From JAYYZW01 sp965217605 (lineage in GTDB: Bacteria; Pseudomonadota; Gammaproteobacteria; Ga0077536), in contig CBDCJB010000004.1 of assembly GCA_965217605.1 (NCBI GenBank), positions 530,076-594,075 of the forward strand: DNA of 64,000 nucleotides, read 5' to 3'. How positions within the stretch are numbered: position 1 is the first letter of the stretch; the number at the start of each line of letters is the position of its first letter. This document shows positions 1-8,556 of the stretch, piece by piece. The notes under the pieces were generated by a model. It searched no databases. It saw only the letters and a list, made by a program, of their open reading frames with translations, and was not told the DNA's origin. The translations under genes and the position numbers were made by a program.

Positions 1-2
1 GC

Positions 3-281
3 GTGAAAGGGCAGTTGCGTTGGGTCGATCAGCTCGGCCAGTGGAACGACGATACGCTGCTGGTCATCCTGCCCGAGACCGACGAAAGCGCCGCAGGCGC
101 ACTCGGCGAGAAGCTCGTCCTGACCGTCAGAGGCGCGCTCGAATCAACCGACGATGGTCTATCGGCGACGCTCGGTACGAGTTCGTGGCAACGTGGCGAC
201 AATGCCGAGCAACTGGTGTGCCGGGCGCTCGCGGCGGGTCGGGTCGTGCTGCGCGGTCAACCCGTATTGGCGAGCGTCTAA
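3..281 (+). CDS. C-terminal end of a degenerate GGDEF-domain protein (partial)
   Basis: The frame is open at the left edge, so only the last 92 residues are seen. The stretch GQWNDDTLLVILPETD aligns with the active-site region of diguanylate cyclase domains, where GGDEF is followed by a hydrophobic strand and LPxTD. Here the signature itself reads NDDTL, so cyclase activity is unlikely. The ending SATLGTSSW followed by a helix fits the last GGDEF strand. The role is probably c-di-GMP-related or purely structural. The stop overlaps the stop of the converging OsmC gene by three bases. The true start lies outside the window. Confidence 0.6.
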   Translation: MKGQLRWVDQLGQWNDDTLLVILPETDESAAGALGEKLVLTVRGALESTDDGLSATLGTSSWQRGDNAEQLVCRALAAGRVVLRGQPVLASV

Positions 282-697
282 TCGCCCTCGACGATCTCGA
301 AATCGTGTGTGATCTCGACGGTCTCGCGCAACATGATCGTGGCCGAGCAATATTTGTCGGCGGACAACTTGATGGCACGTTCGACCGCCGCCGCGTTCAG
401 GTCGCGGCCCTCGACGACAAAATGGATATGGATGCGCGTGAAGACCTTGGGTACGGCTTCCGCACGCTCGGCCTCGAGCTCGGCGCGGCAATCGGTCACG
501 TGTTGGCGGGCTTTTTTGAGAATGGAAACGACGTCGAAGCTCGTGCATGCGCCGAGACCGGTGAGCACCAGCTCCATCGGCCGGATGCCCGCGTTGCGGC
601 CGCCCGCATCTGGCGGTCCGTCGATGACCACGGCGTGGCCGCTGCCCGCCTCGCCCACGAACATCGCGCCGTCTACCCACTTGATCGTGGATTTCAT
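278..697 (-). CDS. yhfA: OsmC/YhfA-family protein
   Basis: This 139-residue protein is the usual size for the OsmC/Ohr superfamily. Two conserved cysteines are visible in the typical contexts, Cys51 in GLGACTSFDVV and a second in DKYCSATIML. In the family these form a thiol pair that reduces organic hydroperoxides in the cytoplasm; YhfA itself has no settled substrate. The start ATG has AGGCGG just upstream. The gene diverges from crp, the same neighbourhood as yhfA and crp in Escherichia coli, which supports the assignment. Confidence 0.85.
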   Translation of the reverse strand: MKSTIKWVDGAMFVGEAGSGHAVVIDGPPDAGGRNAGIRPMELVLTGLGACTSFDVVSILKKARQHVTDCRAELEAERAEAVPKVFTRIHIHFVVEGRDLNAAAVERAIKLSADKYCSATIMLRETVEITHDFEIVEGD

Positions 698-884
698 CCG
701 CCTGGTCCACTCCCTCTGGCGTGCCGATAGTGTGAGAAATGCCCGGTATCGGGCTTAACTCTCTCGCTTGATAAGTAGTCTAATTAGTATCTTATAAGAA
801 TCTTCTATAAGATTTCATGGAACGTCCGATATATATAACAAGATCGAATAATCGGATGTCGCTAGCTACGTAGAGGTCAGAACC
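698..884. promoter_or_regulatory. Divergent yhfA/crp intergenic region
   Basis: This 187-bp gap between two divergent genes is AT-rich in its right half. It contains the palindrome TCTTATAAGA at 790-799, directly followed by ATCTTCTATAAGAT at 800-813, which are plausible operator sites. GAGGT seven bases before the crp ATG is a good ribosome binding site. No full CRP consensus (TGTGA-N6-TCACA) was found by eye. Confidence 0.4.
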
Positions 885-1526
885 ATGAGCGCCGTACAGC
901 CGATAAAATTGAAGGACGACGAGGCGATCCAGAAGTTTCTGGAGCATTGCCATCGCAAGCAGTATCCGGTCAAGAGCACCATCATCCGGCAGGGCGATCC
1001 GTCCCATGATTTGTTTTATATCGTCAAGGGCTCGGTGTCGGTTACGTTGGAAGATGAAGAGGGGCGCGAACTGGTTTTGGCCTATCTGAATCCGGGTGAT
1101 TTCTTCGGCGAGATTGGGCTGTTTAACGAGCATGTCAATAGAAGTGCTCTGGTGCGGGCGAAGACAGCTTGCGAGGTTGCCACCATCAGTTATGACAAGC
1201 TGAAGAGCATGTCGACGGTGTTTCCGGATCTTCTCTTTGCGATTTCTTCACAGCTTGCTACGCGGCTGCGGAAGATGAACCGAAAGATTGGGGACCTTGC
1301 GTTTATGGATGTGTCCGGGCGGGTGGCTCGGGCCTTGCTTGACTTGTGTAAGGAGCCGGATGCGATGACGCATCCGTCCGGGATGCAGATCCGGGTGACG
1401 CGGCAGGAGCTTGGGCGGATTGTTGGGTGCTCGCGTGAGATGGTTGGGCGGGTGTTGAAGAATCTTGAAGAGCAACATTTGATTAGTGTTAGCGGGAAGA
1501 CGATTGAGGTGAACGCGAGCGGATAG
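885..1526 (+). CDS. crp: cAMP receptor protein (CRP/Vfr type)
   Basis: This 213-residue global regulator binds cAMP and recognises TGTGA-type DNA sites. The N-terminal cyclic-nucleotide fold carries the phosphate-binding cassette GEIGLF (75-80) followed by R86-S87-A88, as in E. coli CRP. The C-terminal winged helix-turn-helix TRQELGRIVGCSREMVGRVL has the recognition-helix residues R, E and R of true CRP/Vfr proteins. The length is normal. It lies next to the OsmC gene and is probably transcribed from its own promoter in the AT-rich gap upstream. Confidence 0.95.
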   Translation: MSAVQPIKLKDDEAIQKFLEHCHRKQYPVKSTIIRQGDPSHDLFYIVKGSVSVTLEDEEGRELVLAYLNPGDFFGEIGLFNEHVNRSALVRAKTACEVATISYDKLKSMSTVFPDLLFAISSQLATRLRKMNRKIGDLAFMDVSGRVARALLDLCKEPDAMTHPSGMQIRVTRQELGRIVGCSREMVGRVLKNLEEQHLISVSGKTIEVNASG

Positions 1527-2213
1527 CTAACATCCTCGCTCTCAATCCTCTTCCATGTCTCCGCGTTGCATTCCAGTGAATGTGGATCGAGACTTGCAAG
1601 CGTCTGCCGGCAGGAGAGTTGAAAATGCGCGACAGGTCTTCACTAGCAATAGATGCGGCACCTGTTCTTTCACCAATGAGCGAGGACCGAACATTCTCTC
1701 CGGTCGCTGTAAAGAGATCGTGGGCGGTAATAAGCTCCTCAACCTTGTCTCGTCCAATGACCAAAGCGGTGGCGGAGGCGCTGATTTTCTCCGCAACGCC
1801 ACGTGCGCCGATATCTCGGACATCTACATCCGGCAAGTGATCGGCAACCTTGTTTCCGAGCTTCTGATCGGCCGTGATCAACATCGACCCCGTTGCTTCG
1901 GCACAAGCAAGATAAAGGCAGTCATAAACCGGATGGTCTATTTCCACCGCGATTTGAGCGGCGCGTTCGATGAGGTCGCCGTCCGAGTGGAGAACAACCA
2001 CCTCACGCAGATCCGGAAGTTCATCGAAATATCCTCGAGGATCGGCAATTTCGTTTCGGCGGGCCTTTTCCAAATGGTGTTCGCGAATTCGGCAAGCAAG
2101 ATAACGGGCGCATGCCGTTCAAGCCGGTGGGCAAGCAGCAGACGTGCTTCTTCAGAATATTTCTCGGATATGTACCACTTGACGACGATGCTGGCGTCGA
2201 CGGTCAGCTTCAC
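1489..2213 (-). pseudogene. vapC: VapC-type PIN-domain toxin, frameshifted
   Basis: The first frame starts MKLTVDASIVVKWY, the first PIN strand with its metal-binding Asp, and continues to LLAEFANTIWK. Homology then moves to another frame, KARRNEI...HPVYDCLYLACAEA...LITADQKL, which holds the remaining PIN acidic residues. The switch falls at a run of four T (2066-2069, plus strand); five would restore one frame. PIN homology ends near 1809, but the frame stays open to 1489, overlapping the 3' end of crp, so the natural stop also seems lost. In the family this is an RNase toxin. It follows its antitoxin with a 4-base overlap. Confidence 0.75.
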
Positions 2214-2446
2214 CGATCGCGATCTTGGCGGAGAAGTTCAACACTGTCGGTTTGGGGCACGTCAGCGGTCGCGCGGGCGATCTGAGCTGTGCGCTCCCGA
2301 AAATCGACCATATGGAGGCGATGGTTGACCTTTTGGGTGAGCACGTAACGCAGCTCGGCCTCCAGCGAGCGCTGGTTGGCTTTGGCCTGCGCCTTCAACG
2401 CGTCGATCACCTGGTCGTCGAGGTTTCGGATTGTTACGTTGCCCAT
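2210..2446 (-). CDS. FitA/VapB-like ribbon-helix-helix antitoxin
   Basis: The 78-residue protein begins MGNVTIRNLDDQVIDALK, the ribbon-helix-helix DNA-binding signature of FitA-like antitoxins. A second helix, NQRSLEAELRYVL, follows, and the C-terminal tail would bind the toxin. It overlaps the PIN toxin start by four bases (ATGA), the normal arrangement for co-translated antitoxin and toxin. Because the downstream toxin is frameshifted, the antitoxin may now act only as a DNA-binding protein. Confidence 0.8.
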   Translation of the reverse strand: MGNVTIRNLDDQVIDALKAQAKANQRSLEAELRYVLTQKVNHRLHMVDFRERTAQIARATADVPQTDSVELLRQDRDR

Positions 2447-2563
2447 TGTCGCCTCCTTTCGAATGAAGGCGTAATGCTAGCATATCGCTATCACCCTACC
2501 AAACCTGCATGGTCAGCAGTGGCCTCTTCCTATCAAGTCCGTGATGGTCGGACCGAGCTTGCA

Positions 2564-2697
2564 GGGTACTGTCAAGTTAACTGATCTCATGGCGGTTTCA
2601 CTGAGCGCGATACTAGCTAAGTTGCTGATTATTGCGCTTGGCTGGAATCGACTGCGCCCCGAAAAGGAAGCAATCTTAGTTAACTCGACAGTACCCC
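2564..2697. repeat. 134-bp MITE-like element with inverted ends
   Basis: The left end reads GGGTACTGTCAAGTTAACTG and the reverse complement of the right end reads GGGTACTGTCGAGTTAACTA, about 18 of 20 identical. The interior (about 93 bp) holds no convincing ORF. The element abuts the broken end of an IS3 orfB. No target duplication was seen. The TGTC near the tip recalls the ends of the IS6 element further right, but the parent is not certain. Confidence 0.55.
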
Positions 2698-3094
2698 TCG
2701 GGGGGGACTGGCGGGCGTCCGCGCCGGACCGTCTTGGCATCGACACCGACAAATCGGCAGGCCCGGCGCTGCGAGATGTCATGACCCCGCATCGCCTTGA
2801 GCGCTGCCTCCCGCCGCTCCATCGGCGTCGTCAGCCCTTTCCCAGTAGGTCCTTGAGGACGACGTTGTCGAGCAGGGTGTCGGCCAGCAGGCGCTTCAGC
2901 CTAGCGTTCTCGTCTTCCAACGCCTTCAGCCGTTTCGCATCCGATAGGTCCATGCCGCCCTACTTGGATTTCAGCGTGTAGAACGTCGCGGGGCTCAGAC
3001 CGCGCCTGCGGCACACTTCGGCTGTCGGCATCCCCGCCTCCTGTGCCTTGATCAGCCCGATAATCTGCGCCTCGGTAAAACGGCTCTTACGCAT
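2698..3094 (-). pseudogene. IS3-family orfA plus start of orfB, degraded
   Basis: Reading leftward from 3094, the frame gives MRKSRFTEAQIIGLIKAQEA and then VCRRRGLSPATFYTLKSK, the helix-turn-helix of IS3 orfA (IS407/IS51-like). A TAG stop at 2960-2962 replaces the usual tyrosine codon before GGMDLSDAKRLKALEDEN, the leucine-zipper part, which ends DLLGKG. An orfB start (MERREAALKAMRGHDISQRRA) follows and is cut off after about 45 residues at the 134-bp element. This is a non-functional remnant. Confidence 0.75.
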
Positions 3095-3257
3095 GCGTCT
3101 GCTCCTTCAAAAGTTGGGCAGACTCTACATCAAACTGAGGGAGCTCCCGGGGAGCAGGTCACCCTTGCAGCGCCCCCCGAATCGCCTAAATGGATGCCGA
3201 GAGCGGCCCCCGGCGCTTCACCCCACACATCTCGATCCAGCACAGGGAAATAACGAC

Positions 3258-3326
3258 ATGACGATTAAGGTTGGCGACAAGGTACCCGATGGCACATGGG
3301 GCGAATTCACCTTTATAGAAAGGTAG
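3258..3326 (+). pseudogene. Peroxiredoxin-like N-terminal stub
   Basis: The 22-residue frame MTIKVGDKVPDGTWGEFTF is the typical N-terminus of AhpC/TSA-like (Prx5) peroxiredoxins. It is preceded by GGGAAATAACGAC, a usable ribosome binding site. It stops at 3324-3326, well before any catalytic cysteine. It is probably the leftover 5' end of a deleted gene. Confidence 0.4.
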
Positions 3327-3342
3327 GACACGGTCAGTTCGG

Positions 3343-5649
3343 TTAATAGGTATAACGGATTTCCGCACCCCAGGTCAGACCTTTATTCAGCGGCGAAAAG
3401 GTGCCGCCGATGCCGAGCGGAAAGGGTATCGGCGTGTCGCCGCCCTCAGTGACCTCATCCAGCAGGTTCTTGCCGAACACCGAGATCTGGATCTGGTCGT
3501 TCCAGGTTGTCAGCGCAATGCTCGCGTCCAGCATATCCGCTTCATTCAAGGTGCCGAGGTTGTTGTCCGTGAACGCAGCGTCGTCCCGGTGGCTGAAGTT
3601 CAGCCGCGACGTCAGGGTGCCCAGGTTGCCGATCGGCAGATCGTGGACAAAGCCAATGCTGTAGGTCCAATCCGCGAGACGCGGAATGTCCAACGCCAGG
3701 TCAGCCGCGTCGATCATGCCGTCACCGGTCAAGTCGAAGCGCACCTCGTCATACTCACCGTCGACATAACCCAACGAACCCATGACCAACAGATTCTCGA
3801 GTACGACAAACCGCGCGTCGAACTCGACTCCCTGGATGGTGGCATCGGCGGTGTTACGGATCAGTTGCACGACGCCCACTAAGGGATCCGCCAGGTTGAG
3901 TTCCCGCTGCATGTCGTCGATTTCATTGTGGAAAAAGGCGACATTGGTCCGCAGACGCCCCCTCATCCAATCAGCTTTAGCGCCGACCTCGACGCTGCTT
4001 TGCTCTTCTTCGTCGAAACGGGCCGGCCGGAATGTCAGCGAGGTATTGCGGAAGTTGTAGCCGCCGCTGCGAAAACCCTTGGTCCAGAACGTATACAGAA
4101 GGACCTCGTCGGTCGGATGCCATTGCATGCCGACCTTAGGCGTCACGTTGTTCCAGTTGGCGTCATCGACAAAATCGAAGTTGCACGTCTCGGCATCGAA
4201 ATCGCATGCGGACGGAACCCCACCGAGTGCGGCCGGCAAAGGAACGCCGGGCGCCAGAAATATGCCGCCACGAAACGTGGCGATTTCCGCCTCTTTCTTC
4301 TCGTAGGTATAACGCAGCCCAAGCGTCATCGTCACTTCAGGGTTGAGTTCGATATCGGCGTTGGTAAAAAACGCCAGTGTCGTTTGGTCCTGAGTTCCGC
4401 CCAGAGTTGAATTAATTAACGCCGTTGGCGGCAGCACCATTGACGGAAAGAACACGGGCTCAGTAAAGAGTTGCCGGTTTTCAAAATACTCGATGTCCTG
4501 CGTGAAATAATAAAACCCCGCGGTCATGTCGAGCCGATCAAAAAACCGGCCGGCATAGCGGATCTCATGACTCAATTGATCCTGTCGAAGCTTCCCCGGT
4601 GCAGTGAAAAAGTTGCCAAGCGTTGCATCGATGTCGCCGCGGGAATCCGAATCATATTCGCGCCAACCGAAAACGTGGGTAACGGTGCCGTCACCAAAGG
4701 CGACGTCCCAGTTGAGTTCCGCGGTCACCTGATTCCACTCTGTATCGACAAAGCCGGTTTCTTCGTAGGCGACATCGAACGTATCACGCCGGTTAACGCC
4801 TCGGTTCTGCGGAACCGGGCCGTCACCATCGGATTCACCGTGCTCGAAGCGGATGGTGATTTCAGTGTCGTCTGTCGGCGTCCACCTCAGGCTTGGGCGA
4901 ACCAGCAGGATTTCTTCGGCGCCAACCTCGCCACCGTCGAAGTCGTTGTCGAACCAGCCGTCATCGTCGTTGTAATAGGCCGTGATTCTGCCGCTCAGTG
5001 TGCCGTCAACGAGTGGGCCTGAGACGGAGCCGGCCACGGTTTTCTCGAGACCTTCCTCGAACGAGACTTTGAATCGGGTGTCCAGCTCGTCGGTCGGTTT
5101 GCGCGTCTTGATGAGTACGGCGCCGCCGGTTACGTTGCGGCCGAACAACACACCTTGTGGGCCGCGCAGAACTTCGATGCCCTCCAAATCGAAGAGGTCG
5201 AAAACCACGCCGGCATTGATACCCAGATACATGCCGTCGACGAACACGCCGACGGTCGGATCGATCGACGGAATGGAACTGTTGATGCCGAGACCACGTA
5301 TCGAGAAGTTGGCGGTTCCGCCGACGGTGCCGATATCATCGAGGGCGACGTTGGGCATGGTGAAACTCAGGCTTTGCAAATCGCGAGCAAACGTGGCCTC
5401 CAGGTGCTTGCCGCTCATCGCCGTTACCGAGACCGGTACGTCCTGGGCCGCTTCCACGTCACTTTTCTTACGCGCAGTTACCGTCACTTCTTCGATGAGG
5501 CTTTGTACAGCGCCTTGCGCTGATACGGTCAGTGGCGCCAGCGGTGTGAGCGTCGTCGCACACGCGAGGCCGAGCAGCGTGCCTCGCCTTTTCGACAGTA
5601 GCGATGGGACATTATCCAGGCACTTCGACGTTACCGCCGTGCGATTCAT
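3343..5649 (-). CDS. TonB-dependent outer-membrane receptor
   Basis: I start this at the ATG at 5649 (MNRTAVTSK), which has GGAGGA five bases upstream, giving 768 residues. A signal peptide ends near PLTVSAQG. The plug domain follows (IEEVTVTARKK, DVPVSVTAMSG, then EVLRGPQGVLFGRNVTGGAV), and then a long beta-barrel ending in GLTWGAEIRYTY with an aromatic last residue, as outer-membrane barrels do. An EF-hand-like segment, DLTGDGMIDAADLALD, lies in a late extracellular loop. Such receptors import scarce organic or metal ligands using ExbBD-TonB energy. The ligand cannot be told, and no transporter neighbours are present. Confidence 0.93.
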   Translation of the reverse strand: MNRTAVTSKCLDNVPSLLSKRRGTLLGLACATTLTPLAPLTVSAQGAVQSLIEEVTVTARKKSDVEAAQDVPVSVTAMSGKHLEATFARDLQSLSFTMPNVALDDIGTVGGTANFSIRGLGINSSIPSIDPTVGVFVDGMYLGINAGVVFDLFDLEGIEVLRGPQGVLFGRNVTGGAVLIKTRKPTDELDTRFKVSFEEGLEKTVAGSVSGPLVDGTLSGRITAYYNDDDGWFDNDFDGGEVGAEEILLVRPSLRWTPTDDTEITIRFEHGESDGDGPVPQNRGVNRRDTFDVAYEETGFVDTEWNQVTAELNWDVAFGDGTVTHVFGWREYDSDSRGDIDATLGNFFTAPGKLRQDQLSHEIRYAGRFFDRLDMTAGFYYFTQDIEYFENRQLFTEPVFFPSMVLPPTALINSTLGGTQDQTTLAFFTNADIELNPEVTMTLGLRYTYEKKEAEIATFRGGIFLAPGVPLPAALGGVPSACDFDAETCNFDFVDDANWNNVTPKVGMQWHPTDEVLLYTFWTKGFRSGGYNFRNTSLTFRPARFDEEEQSSVEVGAKADWMRGRLRTNVAFFHNEIDDMQRELNLADPLVGVVQLIRNTADATIQGVEFDARFVVLENLLVMGSLGYVDGEYDEVRFDLTGDGMIDAADLALDIPRLADWTYSIGFVHDLPIGNLGTLTSRLNFSHRDDAAFTDNNLGTLNEADMLDASIALTTWNDQIQISVFGKNLLDEVTEGGDTPIPFPLGIGGTFSPLNKGLTWGAEIRYTY

Positions 5650-5872
5650 GGTGTCCTCCGCTCGATCCCCGAAGCGTTCGGTTGGGCGACTTTCGCCAAC
5701 ACGCCAGTGGGGCGAATATTCCACGAAATTCTACACAACTCGTGTTCCAGTCAGAACGCAGGATCCCCAATGGGTGGATTTACCGTTGACGGGCTCAAGG
5801 CCCGCGGCATCCACTTGGTCAGTCTCAAGGAACGCCTCAACACTTCGTCGGCCGCCGCTCGGGAAATTATAG

Positions 5873-6046
5873 GGTTCTCCACCTTGGCTGGCTGCTTGAG
5901 GAAGTGGCGGACTGCCATTGCGCAGACAACGGCCGGCCGGGCATCGCTCCGGAGGTTGCGGTGCGGCTGATGCTCGCTGGCCTACTGCTCGGCATCGTGC
6001 ATGACCGCAGGCTGATGCAAAAAGCGCAGGTCAACGTCTACCCCCG
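5873..6046 (+). pseudogene. IS1182-like transposase N-terminal remnant
   Basis: The frame reads LEEVADCHCADNGRPGIAPE and then VAVRLMLAGLLLGIVHDRR and LMQKAQVNV, which matches the conserved N-terminal part of IS1182-type transposases. It then loses homology. No start codon, DDE domain or terminal repeats remain. The 220 bp between this remnant and the receptor gene contains only the receptor promoter region and nothing else recognisable. Confidence 0.6.
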
Positions 6047-6153
6047 TGCGGATCCAGCGCCACGTGACACCGGCGTTGTTCGCGGGACCGGGGCAGCCGC
6101 TGGGCCTTGTTCGCCCGTTCCCAAACATGGTGAAGTAGGCTTATAGTAGAACG

Positions 6154-6561
6154 ATGGTAGAGGCGGCGCTGATCCTCGACACCCACGCGGATATCCAAGA
6201 GCTGGTGGCATCCGGCATGCCGGAACCGCAGGCCGAAACTGTGGTGCGACAGCATGTGCGGCTGCTGGAACGCAACGTCGCCACCAAGGCCGACATTGCA
6301 ACCACCAACGCCAATATCGAAAGCCTGCGTGAGGAGACCAAGGCCCATATCGAGACCCTGCGTCAGGAGACTAAGGCTGACATCGAAACCCTGCGCCAGG
6401 AGACCAAAGCCGACATTGCAGCGACCAACGCCCATATCGAGACCTTGCGCCAGGAGACTGAGAAACTGATAGCGCTCAGCAAGAACGACATTATCCGGTG
6501 GGTTGTCGGCGCCAATCTCGGGTTCGCTGCCCTGGTCATCGCCGCGATTAAACTCCTCTAA
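6154..6561 (+). CDS. Coiled-coil protein with C-terminal membrane anchor
   Basis: The 135-residue protein starts MVEAALILDTHADIQELVASG and resembles small DUF1640/CCDC90-like proteins. Residues about 45-105 form repeated 11-residue units (ETKADIETLRQ and close variants), encoded by 33-bp tandem repeats; 11-residue periodicity suits a right-handed coiled coil. The C-terminus, DIIRWVVGANLGFAALVIAAIKLL in outline, is one membrane helix. Related proteins occur next to mobile elements in many proteobacteria and have no assigned role. It sits between an IS1182 remnant and an IS6 element. Confidence 0.65.
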   Translation: MVEAALILDTHADIQELVASGMPEPQAETVVRQHVRLLERNVATKADIATTNANIESLREETKAHIETLRQETKADIETLRQETKADIAATNAHIETLRQETEKLIALSKNDIIRWVVGANLGFAALVIAAIKLL

Positions 6562-6608
6562 TTGCACCGCGCCGCAGCAGGTGAAAGGCGGCAAGTCGTA
6601 CCCTGATG

Positions 6609-7413
6609 GGCATTGTCAGAGTAAATAGTCTTGAGTCGGGAAGAGGCGTTTCATAGCCTCTAGCGATGCATAATCCCTTCCGTTATTTCAACAGTTCGCC
6701 CGAGGTCATCCGCCTCGCGGTGATGATGTACATCCGTTATCCGCTGTCGCTACGGCAAGTCGAAGATCTCTTGTTCGAGCGTGGTATCGATATTTGTCAC
6801 GAGACTGTACGGTTTTGGTGGAACCGCTTTGGGCCGATGTTCGCCGCCGAGATCAGGAAGCGGCGTATTCATCATCGATCATACTCATCGTGGCGCTGGC
6901 ATCTTGATGAGGTGTTTGTCCGCATCAACGGCGAGACACATTATCTATGGCGTGCCGTCGATCACGAAGGCGAAGTCCTCGAAGCTGTCGCCACAAAGCG
7001 TCGGGATCGCAGGGCTGCGCTGAAGTTCCTGAAGCGTGCAATGAAGCGCTACGGCCGGCCAAGAGTCATCGTGACGGACCGACTTCCTTCGTACGGTGCT
7101 GCGATGAACGTCATTGGGGTCAAGGATCGTCAGCTTTGCGGTCAGTGGCTCAACAATCGAGCCGAAAATTCACACCAACCGTTCCGCCGACGAGAAGGCG
7201 CGATGGCGCGGTTCAGGGACATCAAGACCCTGCAGAAATTCGCCGCCGTCCACGCCTCGGTTCACAATCATTTCAATCAGGAACGTCGTCTTTATAACCG
7301 CGAGGACTTCAAACTCAATCGCTCCGCCGCTTTGGCCGAGTGGCGTCAACTTGCAACCTGAGAGACCTCGATTGTTGGTTCTACTGGTCCGATCAAGTTA
7401 GTCTGACAATGTC
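6609..7413 (+). mobile_element. IS6-family insertion sequence
   Basis: The 805-bp element has ends GGCATTGTCAGA (left) and TCTGACAATGTC (right), 11 of 12 bases inverted. One transposase gene fills most of it, which is the IS6 layout. The flanking octamers do not match, as expected if it moved by cointegrate formation or if flanks were later rearranged. A second, diverged 3' piece of the same kind of element lies at 8227-8498. Confidence 0.8.
6666..7361 (+). CDS. IS6-family transposase
   Basis: The 231-residue DDE transposase has the family N-terminus (FNSSPEVIRLAVMMYIRYPL, then an HTH with RQVEDLLFERGIDICHETVR). The catalytic Asp is in WHLDEVF, the second Asp in VIVTDRLPSYG and the Glu in NNRAENSHQPFRRRE. 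The size is normal for IS6 and the frame is intact, so it may be active. It would catalyse replicative transposition and cointegrate formation between element ends. Confidence 0.88.
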   Translation: MHNPFRYFNSSPEVIRLAVMMYIRYPLSLRQVEDLLFERGIDICHETVRFWWNRFGPMFAAEIRKRRIHHRSYSSWRWHLDEVFVRINGETHYLWRAVDHEGEVLEAVATKRRDRRAALKFLKRAMKRYGRPRVIVTDRLPSYGAAMNVIGVKDRQLCGQWLNNRAENSHQPFRRREGAMARFRDIKTLQKFAAVHASVHNHFNQERRLYNREDFKLNRSAALAEWRQLAT

Positions 7414-7417
7414 GTTG

Positions 7418-7612
7418 TCAGTCGTTAGGATTGACGTAAACGTTAAGCCCTATTTTAATCTCCACACCGTTGGCGTCTTTAACGCCGACATTACCCTGAG
7501 TAGACGCTACCCTTCTGGTTTTTCCAGAGGCGCTGATGTCACCGCGGTGGTTCAGATCAACTTGAATCACCAAGCGGTTGCTCTCCAGCACTTCGAATTC
7601 GACGTTTTCCAC
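7418..7612 (-). CDS. Small conserved hypothetical protein
   Basis: A 64-residue frame starts at GTG 7612 with AGAAGG nine bases upstream. It reads MENVEFEVLESNRLVIQVDL, then SGKTRRVASTQGNVGV, and ends in IKIGLNVYVNPND. The pattern of short beta strands with SGKT-VASTxGN-IGLNVY resembles a family of small uncharacterised proteobacterial proteins; this rests on memory, not a search. It ends five bases from the IS6 right end, so the IS inserted just behind it. Function unknown. Confidence 0.55.
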   Translation of the reverse strand: MENVEFEVLESNRLVIQVDLNHRGDISASGKTRRVASTQGNVGVKDANGVEIKIGLNVYVNPND

Positions 7613-7733
7613 TGATATGGCCTTCTTTTATATGAGTCTACGAGTCAAGCAATTGTAGCCGGAAACCGGAGTGGCATGCCCCAGATTTCACAGACACCAA
7701 ATAAAGGTGAGATGGTGAAATCGGAGAAGTGCA

Positions 7734-7992
7734 ATGGGAAGAAGAAAGTTTACGCGAGAGTTTAAGGTCGAAGCGGTTGGGTTGGTGCGAGAGCGAGGAA
7801 TGACGATGGCGCAGGTCGCGGGAGATCTGGATTTGCAGGCGACATTACTTTCCAAAAAAGATAAATCTATCCGTTTACTCGCGGGCCGAGCTCAACAAGG
7901 GCACGAGGCGTCTCAACCAGAGACCAAGGAAAACGCTGGACTTTGAAACGCCGGCAGATAGATTGCAAGCGAGTGTTGCAGCGACCAGTTGA
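7734..7992 (+). pseudogene. IS3 orfA start fused to IS30 transposase tail
   Basis: The first 35 codons, MGRRKFTREFKVEAVGLVRE onward, are the start of an IS3-family orfA. Homology ends near 7850. In another frame, 7879-7992 reads ELNKGTRRLNQRPRKTLDFE and then TPADRL, which is the C-terminal end of an IS30-family transposase, with a proper stop at 7990-7992. Two unrelated elements were therefore joined, probably by insertion followed by deletion. Confidence 0.6.
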
Positions 7993-8025
7993 ATCCAGAA
8001 CGGCCTTCTTTGCGGAGGAATCGAG

Positions 8026-8226
8026 TTGAGGTTTCGGCTCATCGCAAAGCATCGGAGAGTTTGGCCTGTGGTGTAGATGTGCGAGATGCTCAATGTCTCG
8101 CGAAGTGGATTTTATGGTTGGATGGGACGTCCAGTAAGCCGTCGTACCTGCGAGGACGAGGCGTTATTGACCCAGGTGAAGAGAAGTTTCGCGGCCAGTG
8201 ACAGCACCGACGGAGGCGGCGAGTAG
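8026..8226 (+). pseudogene. IS3 orfB 5' fragment
   Basis: The frame reads LRFRLIAKHRRVWPVV, then a TAG where the family has tryptophan, then MCEMLNVSRSGFYGWMGRP and TQVKRSFAASDST. This is the N-terminal HTH_21 region of an IS3-family orfB. It is interrupted by the nonsense codon and ends at 8226, where a second IS6 fragment begins. It may be the missing second gene of the orfA at 7734. Confidence 0.65.
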
Positions 8227-8498
8227 TCAGTGGCTCAACAATCGAGCCGAAAACTCACACCAACCGTTCCGCCGACGAGAACGAGCGATGGCCAGGTTCA
8301 GGGACGTCAAGACCCAGCAGAAATTTGCCGCAGCCCACGCCTCGATCCACAATCATTTCAACCAGGAACGTCATCTTTACAACCGCAAGAACTTCAAACT
8401 CAATCGCTCCGCCGCCTTGGCCGAGTGGCGTCAACTTGCAACCTGAGAGGCCTCGATTGTTGGTTCTACTGGTCCGATCAAGTTAGTCTGACAATGTC
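8227..8498 (+). mobile_element. 3' fragment of a second IS6-family copy
   Basis: From QWLNNRAENSHQPFRRRE to the stop and through the right end TCTGACAATGTC, this piece matches the last third of the IS6 element at 6609-7413. It has scattered substitutions (for instance ARFRDVKTQQ against ARFRDIKTLQ), so it is an independent, older insertion. The 5' two thirds, including both catalytic Asp codons, are missing. Confidence 0.75.
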
Positions 8499-8556
8499 AC
8501 AGATATAGTTCTGGTTTAAGAGCGTGTTTTTGTTCCTCCTAACTTGAGGAGTTGAG

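Noticed and set aside
727..760. CRP autoregulatory site near TGTGAG upstream of crp
   Set aside because: Only the left half-site is present; the second half-site does not match the consensus.
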